From positions 1 to 38,389 of the forward strand of contig NZ_JAGIQA010000043.1 of assembly GCF_017814975.1 (NCBI RefSeq): a stretch of DNA of 38,389 bases. The letters run 5' to 3'. This DNA comes from Cupriavidus consociatus. Its GTDB lineage: Bacteria > Pseudomonadota > Gammaproteobacteria > Burkholderiales > Burkholderiaceae. The number at the start of each line of letters is the position of its first letter. The first letter of the stretch is position 1. The notes under the pieces were generated by a model. That model searched no databases. It was not told the origin of the DNA and saw nothing but the letters and a program-made list of their open reading frames with translations. Made by a program: the position numbers and the translations under genes. Shown piece by piece: positions 1 through 6,809 of this stretch.

Positions 1-84
1 TGCGTCGACGTGTGCCCCAAGGGTCTGAACCCGACCAAGGCCATCGGCAAGATCAAGGAGCTGATGGTCCGCCGCGCCGTCTGA
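1..84 (+). CDS. sdhB: Succinate dehydrogenase iron-sulfur subunit, C-terminal end (partial)
   Basis: Only the last 27 codons and the TGA stop are inside the window. They encode a CVDVCPKGLNPTKAIGKIKE stretch followed by LMVRRAV. CxxxCPKGLNP is the final cysteine cluster of SdhB, which ligates the 3Fe-4S centre of complex II, and the KAIGKIK tail is typical of proteobacterial SdhB. The protein passes electrons from the flavoprotein SdhA to ubiquinone on the inner face of the cytoplasmic membrane. In Ralstonia-type genomes I would expect sdhE and gltA right after sdhB; here the next gene is unrelated and on the other strand. A fumarate reductase subunit is less likely given the tail sequence. 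Confidence 0.88.
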   Translation, partial: CVDVCPKGLNPTKAIGKIKELMVRRAV

Positions 85-263
85 GGCGTCACGGTGCCGG
101 TTTAGTGCGGCACCAGCCCTCGGCACGATCCGGAGATGGGTGCGGTGGCTTCGCCTTGTCCTGAGGCGACGCCACATCGCACGAAAAGGTGCCGCTCCTG
201 CGTGGCTTCATGCCACGCATCCTCTTAGCGATGCAGCTACCTTGCATCGGCATCATGCAAGAA

Positions 264-287
264 CGTCGCGGCGCTTCCGCCGCGACG
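264..287. repeat. Perfect 10-bp hairpin after sdhB
   Basis: The arm CGTCGCGGCG (264-273), loop CTTC and arm CGCCGCGACG (278-287) form a very stable stem. No T-run follows on either strand, so it is not a classical intrinsic terminator. It could still stop or stabilise the 3' end of the sdh transcript, or simply be a palindromic repeat. Confidence 0.5.
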
Positions 288-448
288 CTCTCCCGCCTGA
301 GTCCCCTTCCCCGCCTGCCGTGCCATGCACGTATTCCGCGCTTCTCTGGCTTACCTTGTTTTCCGCATGGCGAACTGGTTCCGGGCAAAAAAAAGACACC
401 GCGCCAACGATGCCTTCAATGGGAAATTCAAATGAATGAAGAGCGAGG

Positions 449-478
449 ATTTTGTCAAATAAATTGACTCGGCAAAAT
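449..478. repeat. Nested AT-rich palindrome
   Basis: An outer pair ATTTTG (449-454) and CAAAAT (473-478) encloses an inner perfect pair GTCAA (454-458), spacer ATAAA, TTGAC (464-468). The block lies just past the stop of the gene at 512-1456. It also contains TTGACA/TTGACT hexamers on both strands. It may be a protein-binding site or part of a promoter; nothing here proves either. Confidence 0.3.
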
Positions 479-511
479 TGAAAATTTTTTACATCAGTTT
501 TTTGTGGCGTA

Positions 512-1456
512 CTAAGCGAAAGTTTCGCACTTGCCCGCGCGCACGGGTTCGTTTACCGCAAACCCAGGTCGCACGCGTTCCGCTGTGTGACAGCCGCCCG
601 CCTCCGCTGGCCGGCTGCTCATCACGTTGAGCTCCGGCAAGCGCTCCGGCCGGGCGGGCGGTCCGTCATCGACGGCATCGAGCTCGGCGCAGTGCCTGAA
701 GTCGCTCTCCGCCAGCCGCGTGCCCACGAACTTGCCGAACGCGTCCAGTTGAACCTGCGACGTCATTCCTGCGCTGCCCCCGATTGCCGGGCAGATGATC
801 CACGTCGTCCCGTCCTTGGTGAAGAGGCGCAAGCGCCTGACCTGGTCTGCCGGCTGGAGTGCATGCTCTTCGCTGGCCAGTCCGCCTAGCGAGAAGGCTT
901 CGATGTATTCGTCCGCATGGCGATGGCTCAGGCAAATGACCACCTTCGGGCGCCAGCGGGCGCGGGTCTTTGCGAGGAACCGGAAGCGCTCGCCATCTCG
1001 GCACAGCTTCAGGTAGCGCGACTGCGGAATAAGTTCCGGCTGGCCTCGAAACGCCTTGGACCACGTCGTTCGTCCGTCGACGTGGGCAGGCAAGGGAAAC
1101 AGGCTGAGCCTGAATTCGGCGCCTCTCGGCGAGTAAAGATGGCGCAAGTAGTATTGCTCCCAGTCATTGTCACCGGGCCGAACGCGCAGCGCCTCAGCCC
1201 GGGCGGCGGCCATGATACGCGCCACGCACTGATGGCCGAACCATTTGCCCATGTCTTCCCGATGCTGGTGCCGGAACACGGCGTCCCAGGCCGGTGGTGC
1301 CATACGCGGCTGTAGCGGTGCGACGAGCGGCTCCGACCACGCCGGGCTCCTGTCGCATATCCATACGGGCGCCTTTGGGTTGCCTCCTTCCATTCCAACA
1401 TAGGAGGCAAAATAGCGATCCAGGTCCGGACGCGCGAACACCTTTGAATGCTGCAT
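512..1456 (-). CDS. Unknown conserved protein, paralogue A (possible uracil-DNA-glycosylase-like fold)
   Basis: The protein has 314 residues. The ATG at 1456 is preceded by AAGGGA at good spacing. It is clearly paralogous to the product of 5401-6222. Shared blocks are YFASYVGMEGGNP (about 15-27), VW-CD-SP (31-38), RIMAAARA (80-87), HLY-P-GAEF-LSLFPLP (106-123), WSKAFR-QP (132-140), RW-PKVVICL (168-176), LQPADQ and DGTTW-ICP. The order (GGNP loop, LSLFPLP strand, PKVVICL strand) is reminiscent of the uracil-DNA glycosylase superfamily, but I do not see its HPS motif, so this is only a fold guess. About 45 C-terminal residues after the shared part look low in structure and are not in the paralogue. 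No signal peptide or membrane segment is visible, so it is probably cytoplasmic. Function is unknown. Confidence 0.7.
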   Translation of the reverse strand: MQHSKVFARPDLDRYFASYVGMEGGNPKAPVWICDRSPAWSEPLVAPLQPRMAPPAWDAVFRHQHREDMGKWFGHQCVARIMAAARAEALRVRPGDNDWEQYYLRHLYSPRGAEFRLSLFPLPAHVDGRTTWSKAFRGQPELIPQSRYLKLCRDGERFRFLAKTRARWRPKVVICLSHRHADEYIEAFSLGGLASEEHALQPADQVRRLRLFTKDGTTWIICPAIGGSAGMTSQVQLDAFGKFVGTRLAESDFRHCAELDAVDDGPPARPERLPELNVMSSRPAEAGGCHTAERVRPGFAVNEPVRAGKCETFA

Positions 1457-1757
1457 ACTATCCCTTGCTGCTTAATGGGACCCCCGATAATCAATGCCGC
1501 AGCATGCCGTGGCCTCCCGGGCGCACGTGCTGCCGTGGTCTTTCCGCAAAGCGTCATGCGCTGGCAAGGTGCGAGAAATTCAGTGCGCCGCCGCAGGCGC
1601 CATCCTTTGCACCGATCCGGTCTTCTTAATGCCCGGACCTGCCCGCTTTAATTATGTAGTTAGTCTGGCACTCGCCTACGACACCAACTGACATAAAGAA
1701 TGTCAAGTCAGTGGCGGCCGAATGCATTCGCGGCTCGAGGAAAAGCTGTGAGCCTGC

Positions 1758-1779
1758 GTTATCCTGTAACCAGGATAAC
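1758..1779. repeat. 9-bp inverted repeat, operator-like
   Basis: GTTATCCTG (1758-1766) and CAGGATAAC (1771-1779) are separated by TAAC. The arm length and tight spacing suit a dimeric regulator. It lies about 300 bp upstream of paralogue A, and no T-run follows. Confidence 0.35.
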
Positions 1780-1934
1780 TCCCATGCTTATGTGAATTTT
1801 GCCATGGAGAAACACCACTCCCTGGCAATGCGCCATTGTCGATAATTGGCGCTGAAGAAGAAAACTGCACCATGCATCAATAAGTGCAGCCCCCAGAAAT
1901 CACCCAACTGATATATGCTTCTATCATTTTTTTG

Positions 1935-1981
1935 GATTGAAATAATTCTAACCTAGCCCTCAAGTTTTCGGAATTTCAATC
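1935..1981. repeat. 9-bp inverted repeat with 29-nt spacer
   Basis: GATTGAAAT (1935-1943) and ATTTCAATC (1973-1981) are perfect complements in the AT-rich part of the gap. The long spacer suggests either a weak RNA hairpin or two separate half-sites. Confidence 0.25.
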
Positions 1982-2039
1982 TTTTAAGGTCTGACATAAG
2001 AGATTTGCTGCGATGCAATATCCTGGGAATTGCATTATC

Positions 2040-2061
2040 TATCCCCTCACCGGAGGGGATA
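2040..2061. repeat. 9-bp hairpin downstream of the barrel gene
   Basis: TATCCCCTC (2040-2048), loop ACCG, GAGGGGATA (2053-2061). It lies about 65 nt past the barrel-gene stop. In the direction of that gene (minus strand) the T-run comes before the stem, not after it, so this is at best a 3'-end stabiliser. Confidence 0.4.
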
Positions 2062-2126
2062 AAAATGTACAGACAGGTCCGGGAACCAGCGGGCCGCTGC
2101 CATCGGCCACGACCGTCTTCACAAAC

Positions 2127-3248
2127 TCAGAAGCCCGAGAATCGAATGCCGAGCGAGCCGTAGCCGTAGTACCGGTCCAGCTTGCCCACGGTGGTCGCGT
2201 TATAGAGGAATGGGATGGTGCCAACGAAGTTGTACAGCGACGCCTGGCCGCGCAGGAACACTTCCACGTTTTTCGCTACCGCGTACGACAGCTCCAGGCC
2301 CAGCGTATGGTTGGAGCGGATCGGCGAATAGCCGTAGGTTTCCGCGCGGCTATCGACATTGCTGCGCAGCAGGTACTGGAACTGGTATCCGAGCCGCGCT
2401 GCGAAGCGCTCGTACTTCCAGCGCCATGACCCGCCCAGGTTCAGGTAGCCGGCCGTGTAGTTGAAATCATCGTTGAAATCCATCCCGAACTGGCTGGCAT
2501 CGACCGCGAAAGAGGCCGACTGCAGGGTAGTGTTCCCCACGTTGCACGGTGCGGCCAGCTGGCCATTGGCGATATTGTCGGAGCCGATAGCGACATTGAA
2601 GTTGCAGTTGCCTCGCTGCAGGCGGGTATTGATGCTGCCGATCGTCACGCGGCTGATGCCGAGCCCGATGAAACCGGTGAGCTGGTTGCGCTCGGTCAGT
2701 TCGCCGGAGAAGATGACGTCGGCCTGGGCCTGGACATCATTCGCGTTATTCACGGTGAGGCTGTTGAACGTCGTATTGCGAACCGTCACTGGCGACGAGC
2801 GGTTCAGGCTGCCGGAGTGGTCTCCCCATAGCGAGAAGCGCAGCATGATGCGATCGCGCGCACCGGCCTCGGCGAGCGGGTCGTAGTGCATCGCCAGCAT
2901 CCAGGTATCGATCTGGTTGTGGTCCTGCCCGTAATCGATGCCACGGCGCCAGTAGGTGGCCGATCCTGACCAGTGCGGCGAGAACTTGTAGCCCAGCATC
3001 AGCTTGCCGCCACGATAATCACCGGCGTTGTCCGACACCGGCCCCTGCTGCCCGCGCAGGTTGAATACATCCACGGCGCGGTTCACCATATCGTAGCTGG
3101 CCTCCACCCGCACCGAGGTGAACTCTCCGGTGGCGGGCTCGGCTTGCATGAAGACGTCGTCGGGGGCGGCGCTGGCCGTGCCCGCGCACGACAGCCCCAG
3201 CATCAGGGCGCAGGCGGGGTTCAACCGGCGCTTGCGAATCAGCTGCAT
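2127..3248 (-). CDS. Outer-membrane beta-barrel protein
   Basis: The protein has 373 residues from the ATG at 3248, which has CGGAG upstream; the frame stays open further up but without a signal peptide or ribosome site. The N-terminus is a clean Sec signal (MQLIRKRRLN, hydrophobic core, cleavage likely after GTASA, residue 27). The mature part is rich in alternating aromatic/polar strands such as GGKLMLGYKF, FAARLGYQFQYLL and VEVFLRGQASLYNF. It ends in RFSGF, with a C-terminal phenylalanine as BAM-assembled barrels require. There are two cysteines in a long presumed loop. I cannot assign a porin or assembly family. It follows the lipoprotein gene 3417-5120 on the same strand, with a terminator hairpin in the 168-nt gap. 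A partnership with that lipoprotein is an inference from position. Confidence 0.75.
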   Translation of the reverse strand: MQLIRKRRLNPACALMLGLSCAGTASAAPDDVFMQAEPATGEFTSVRVEASYDMVNRAVDVFNLRGQQGPVSDNAGDYRGGKLMLGYKFSPHWSGSATYWRRGIDYGQDHNQIDTWMLAMHYDPLAEAGARDRIMLRFSLWGDHSGSLNRSSPVTVRNTTFNSLTVNNANDVQAQADVIFSGELTERNQLTGFIGLGISRVTIGSINTRLQRGNCNFNVAIGSDNIANGQLAAPCNVGNTTLQSASFAVDASQFGMDFNDDFNYTAGYLNLGGSWRWKYERFAARLGYQFQYLLRSNVDSRAETYGYSPIRSNHTLGLELSYAVAKNVEVFLRGQASLYNFVGTIPFLYNATTVGKLDRYYGYGSLGIRFSGF

Positions 3249-3313
3249 AGAAGACTCCGAGGCCACTGGGCGAGCCTCATGCGTAGCGGCTCCGGAGAGG
3301 CGCTCGACGCAGA

Positions 3314-3370
3314 CAAGAAAAGACCCGGTCATCCTCGCGACTGGCTGAGACACGCGTTCGGATGACCGGG
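3314..3370 (-). terminator. Intrinsic terminator between the lipoprotein and barrel genes
   Basis: Read on the minus strand, CCCGGTCATCC (3370-3360) pairs perfectly over 11 bp with GGATGACCGGG (3334-3324) and is followed by TCTTTTCTTG. It starts about 47 nt after the lipoprotein stop and ends about 66 nt before the barrel start. This leaves little room for a separate barrel promoter, so partial read-through is plausible. Confidence 0.7.
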
Positions 3371-3416
3371 CGGCCTGGCCTTCCCCATGCTGGCGGAAGG
3401 CACCACTACGCGCCGG

Positions 3417-5120
3417 TCACGGGTTCAGCGTCACCGTCGTCTTGAGGCCGTCGCCGACCACCATCTCGGAGTCAGTCTTCACCAATGCCGTCTTGGCGAA
3501 TTCCACGTCGCCGTTGACCAGCATGCCTACCTTCACATCCCGGCCGCTGACACCGGTGGTTGTGGCAAACGTCACCGGGAAGGTACTGGTGGCCTTCGGC
3601 GTGAGCGCGTCGACCTGTGCCTGGCTCAGCGCGCCGGCAGACCTGAGCTTGCCGAGGAACACCGTGAAGGGCAGGTTCAGCGAACCGCCGTTGGCCGTGG
3701 AGAACAGGCTGTCGGCGACGCTGTTGGTCAGGCTTGCCGCGGCAGACAGGTTGCCACTGATCCGGAACGAATAGGCGGTATTGGCAGGCACCACGGCATC
3801 TACCAGTTGCGACCCGTTGAACGTCAGCGTCACGTTCTCGATGATGACATCGACCTGGTTGCCACCGTAGGTATAGCTCAACCCGGCGCGCACTTGCGAC
3901 GGCCCGCCGTTGAAGGCGCTACCGTTCTGCGTCAGCGCAACCTGGATCGAGCCCAGCGTGCCGCCCGTGGCCGAGATCGTGTCGGTGATCGGGTAGTTGG
4001 CGCCATTGATCGTCAGGTTTGACAGCAGCAGGTAGTTGTTCAGCCCGACAGCGTTTGCCACGTTGTTGATGGCGCCGGCATCCACCGCGCTACCCAGCTG
4101 CGCAGCGGCCTGCTGGATCTCGGCGGTGTTACCGGTCGACACCGCATCGCCGAGTTCAGCCAGCGTGTTCGTGATCGATGCATCCGTCAGCCCGTCAGTC
4201 GTCACCGCCTGGACCAGCGCCGTGGTCGTCGTGGACTGCGCGCTCTCGGTCACGATGTTGAGCGATCCGCTTTCCGTCAGCGCCGCCAACGTTTCGGTGG
4301 GGCTGCTACCCAGGTCGACGGCTCCCAGCGCGGTGCTCACGCTCGCCACCTGGGTCGTGATTACCGGCGCGGCCAGTGCGGCCACATTGGCGGCCACGGC
4401 GCCGATGTCCGAGCGCAGTTCAGCGGGAAGGCCGGCCTGCGCGTTCTGTACAGCGCTGGACACAACGTTCGTGACCAGCGCAACGCTGGTCAGGTCTGCC
4501 GTGCCCGGCGCGCTGGCCACGGCGTTGGCGACTGCCTTGGAGGCCGCTGCGGCCGAATCCGCGGCAGTCAGCGTGCCGCCCTCGCCCAGGCCCTTCAGCG
4601 TCTTGGCGACGTGATCCACCAGCTGCTGCACCACGACTGCCGCCCGCAGCGCGGCTGCGTCCTGCATCGGATCGAGCGTGGCCAGGTCCTTGCCTGGCAG
4701 GCCAAGCCCCGTTGCGAGCGGCGCAGCCTGGCCCGAGCCGAGCTGGACCGCCAGTGTGGTCAGCGGCGAAGCCACCGGAATCACGCCCTCCTTGTAATCC
4801 AGCGCTGGTGCCTGCAGCACCCCGGTGAACGGCTGGTTGGTACCGATATCGGTACCGCCGGTCACTCTCAGCGCGCTCTTGGTGCAACCCGCCGGAAAGG
4901 TAAAGTCCCCGGTTCCGTTCGTGACTGCGGTCTTGTTGTCGCAGTCAAGGAAGGTGACAGTCGAGCCGGACAGGTAGAAGTCCACCGCCTTGCCGCTCAC
5001 GGTGGCGGAAGGCTGGGTGGGCGGTGGCGAATCGTCGCCGCCGCCACCGCAAGCCACCAGCGTTGCTGCAGCACTTGCCATGATGCCAAGGATAAAGATG
5101 TTCCGGGTTTTGGTTTGCAC
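3417..5120 (-). CDS. Large surface-type lipoprotein of unknown function
   Basis: The protein has 567 residues from the GTG at 5120, which has AGGAGA upstream; longer in-frame starts lack a ribosome site and would bury the signal peptide. The signal peptide (KTR, then IFILGIMASAAATLVAC) ends in lipobox LVAC with Cys24. It is followed by GGGGDDSPPPT, a flexible linker typical of exported lipoproteins; no retention Asp follows the Cys. After this comes a small Ig-/carboxypeptidase-regulatory-like segment (SGKAVDFYLSGSTVTFLDC, about 39-57). Next is a long Ala/Thr/Val-rich helical region (about 110-360) with repeated A-A-V-A patterns, then a beta-rich C-terminal third from about 370. It most likely acts at the cell surface or periplasm; its substrate is unknown. 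Similar architecture occurs in uncharacterised Burkholderiales lipoproteins. A terminator follows the gene. Confidence 0.72.
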   Translation of the reverse strand: MQTKTRNIFILGIMASAAATLVACGGGGDDSPPPTQPSATVSGKAVDFYLSGSTVTFLDCDNKTAVTNGTGDFTFPAGCTKSALRVTGGTDIGTNQPFTGVLQAPALDYKEGVIPVASPLTTLAVQLGSGQAAPLATGLGLPGKDLATLDPMQDAAALRAAVVVQQLVDHVAKTLKGLGEGGTLTAADSAAAASKAVANAVASAPGTADLTSVALVTNVVSSAVQNAQAGLPAELRSDIGAVAANVAALAAPVITTQVASVSTALGAVDLGSSPTETLAALTESGSLNIVTESAQSTTTTALVQAVTTDGLTDASITNTLAELGDAVSTGNTAEIQQAAAQLGSAVDAGAINNVANAVGLNNYLLLSNLTINGANYPITDTISATGGTLGSIQVALTQNGSAFNGGPSQVRAGLSYTYGGNQVDVIIENVTLTFNGSQLVDAVVPANTAYSFRISGNLSAAASLTNSVADSLFSTANGGSLNLPFTVFLGKLRSAGALSQAQVDALTPKATSTFPVTFATTTGVSGRDVKVGMLVNGDVEFAKTALVKTDSEMVVGDGLKTTVTLNP

Positions 5121-5400
5121 GCTGCTCTCCTGAGATCGATACTTCGCTACAACGAAACATGGTGGGGAATACTGCGACGGAGTACTGCCGCGCACAGTCT
5201 CCGGCGCACTACGCTGCCGCTGATGCCACGCACGAAACTGGCGAGCGGGTGCTGTGTCAGCTGCTTGCAGATCGCGGCAGCCCGCAGATAAACGCATCCA
5301 CCAATCCGTGTCACCCCTACTTGGCGGGGGAAAGACAATCCTTTGCTGCGCAAACCGCGCGGCCAGGCGAACGGTATCGGCGAACCGTGCGCGTCATGAC
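5121..5400. other. Promoter region of the lipoprotein gene
   Basis: This 280-bp gap separates the start of the lipoprotein gene from the stop of paralogue B. It must carry the lipoprotein promoter unless transcription reads through from paralogue B. A GTGACA hexamer on the minus strand near 5310 resembles a -35 box, but I see no good -10 partner. No gene is supported. Confidence 0.3.
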
Positions 5401-5409
5401 TCATGACGC
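5391..5409. promoter_or_regulatory. Perfect 19-bp palindrome across the paralogue B stop codon
   Basis: GCGTCATGACTCATGACGC is a perfect palindrome around a central C and includes the TGA stop of paralogue B (5403-5401). Its size and symmetry fit an operator for a dimeric regulator, perhaps acting on the lipoprotein gene about 270 bp downstream. No T-run follows on either strand, so a terminator is unlikely. Confidence 0.35.
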
Positions 5410-6222
5410 CCTCGCTATCGGCTCCTCCGCACCGGTCGAGAGCTCGGGGAAATCGTCCGGCTGCAGCCAGCGCGTGATGTACTGCCCCATCGCATCAAGC
5501 AACACATCGGACATCAATCCCGCTGCGCCGGCCAATGGCGGACAGATGAGCCACGTGGTGCCGTCTCGCTCGAGCACCCGCAAGGTCTTGGGCTGGTCGG
5601 CGGGCTGAAGGACGTGGTCGGTGGCGCGCGCCTGCGCGAGGACGAACGCCTGCACGAAGTCTTCGGCGTGCCGCTCGCCCAGGCATATCACCACCTTGGG
5701 CTTCCAGCGCCGGCGAATCGCATCGATGAAGGCAAAGCGTCGGCCTTCGCGGCAGAGGTCGAGGTAACGCTGCCGGGGCAATAGCGCCGGCTGGTCGCGA
5801 AACGCCTTCGACCACGGTGTCTGATTGATCAGGCGCGCCGGCAGCGGGAACAGGCTGAGCTTGAACTCGGCGCCGTGCGGCGCGTACAGATGATGGTCAA
5901 AGTACTGCTTCCAGTCCTGCTCGCCGATGGCCGTGTTGAAGACCTGTGCACGCGCGGCCGCCATGATGCGGGCAATCCTCTGGTGCGACTGCCAGCGCTC
6001 CATGTGATGGCGATACTTGCAACGGTAGGCGGCATCCCATGCGCCGGGTTGGCGACGCGGGACCAGCGGGGCCAATAGCGACGCGCCGCTCGGATGCGGG
6101 GAGCTATCGCAGAACCATACCGCAGCGCCTGGATTTCCACCTTCCATCCCTACGTACGAAGCGAAATACTCATCCAGCTGCTCCCGCGTGAATACCGTAT
6201 GTGGCTCTGTCTTCTTTCTCAT
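5401..6222 (-). CDS. Unknown conserved protein, paralogue B (possible uracil-DNA-glycosylase-like fold)
   Basis: The protein has 273 residues from the ATG at 6222. I chose this start because the alignment with paralogue A (512-1456) begins a few residues later, at EYFASYVGMEGGNP. The frame is open upstream to 6597, but that part has no similarity to paralogue A. The ribosome site at 6222 is weak. Shared blocks include RIMAAARAQ, HLYAPHGAEFKLSLFPLPA, WSKAFRDQPALLP, RWKPKVVICLGERHAEDF, LQPADQPK and DGTTWLICPP. VVICLG after a basic region resembles the central strand of uracil-DNA-glycosylase-type folds, but catalytic motifs are not evident. No export signal is visible. The two copies have diverged considerably and lie either side of the lipoprotein/barrel pair, which argues for an old duplication. 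Function is unknown. Confidence 0.68.
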   Translation of the reverse strand: MRKKTEPHTVFTREQLDEYFASYVGMEGGNPGAAVWFCDSSPHPSGASLLAPLVPRRQPGAWDAAYRCKYRHHMERWQSHQRIARIMAAARAQVFNTAIGEQDWKQYFDHHLYAPHGAEFKLSLFPLPARLINQTPWSKAFRDQPALLPRQRYLDLCREGRRFAFIDAIRRRWKPKVVICLGERHAEDFVQAFVLAQARATDHVLQPADQPKTLRVLERDGTTWLICPPLAGAAGLMSDVLLDAMGQYITRWLQPDDFPELSTGAEEPIARAS

Positions 6223-6809
6223 TTCATTGCCGCGGTTGAGTGAAGGATGTCCGGCTACCGGGCCGCATCTGCCTTTGGTGGGCATCACACAAACTCGGCG
6301 GTCCCGAACCGCTCGCCAATGCTTTTTATTCTCACCCCCGGTGCGTGGGGTGCGCTGGCCTCTCGCTTCCCTCCTTGAGCGGGGTAACGCTGAAGTCAGT
6401 TGCACGGCATCTTCGCGCGCGAAAAATCGACGAAGCCCTTCGCGAATAGTGGTCGAATGCATCATCGGCAAAGGCCAGACTTTCCCTTCTGATGAAGGGT
6501 ACCGACGCATTTCGCTGCATCGCACTATTCGCACCTGAAAACACGAAGCACGCCGGTGCCAACAGCGCGCCGGCAGCAAAGAGCGTTGCGGTTCCATGGA
6601 CGACCCTCAAGGATGCGGCCGTGGCCGGTCGTCAGCTGACTGCCGCCACACCATGGAACCGGCTGCCGGAATGCAGCCCCGCACGACTCTGCTTTGTCCA
6701 CACACCTTGAGCATGCACAGCAACGATGCATGCCACGTAACGAGCCTGGACGCTACCGCGCGCGGACCGGAGGTTCGGAGGAGACAACAAGGCATGGGCA
6801 CTCGCTTGA
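6223..6809. other. 587-bp gene-free gap before the EPS initiator gene
   Basis: I see no supported gene. Open frames in this gap start at rare codons without ribosome sites and show no family resemblance. It must carry the promoters of paralogue B (minus strand) and of the wcaJ-like gene (plus strand), but I cannot point to a convincing -35/-10 pair. Confidence 0.4.

Larger units (their letters stand above)
85..511. other. Gene-free gap with GC-rich and AT-rich inverted repeats
   Basis: No convincing gene is seen between sdhB and the next minus-strand gene. The left part is GC-rich and holds a 7-bp hairpin just after the sdhB stop (93-99 with 108-114) and a 10-bp hairpin (264-287). The right part, from about 420, turns sharply AT-rich and holds a nested palindrome (449-478). 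Short open frames here lack a good ribosome site and look like chance frames. Confidence 0.6.
1457..2126. other. 670-bp gene-free gap, AT-rich on the right
   Basis: I see no supported gene. The segment between the start of paralogue A and the stop of the barrel gene holds the promoter region of paralogue A and three clear inverted repeats (1758-1779, 1935-1981, 2040-2061). From about 1780 to 2040 the base composition is much richer in A/T than the flanking genes, which suggests acquired or silenced DNA. Confidence 0.5.

Noticed and set aside
2040..2061. Hairpin as intrinsic terminator of the barrel gene
   Set aside because: The T-run is on the wrong side of the stem for minus-strand transcription, so it is listed only as a repeat.
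6332..6610. Possible small exported protein on the minus strand
   Set aside because: It starts at TTG with no ribosome site, and its codon third positions do not show the genome's G/C bias. The hydrophobic stretch alone is not enough.
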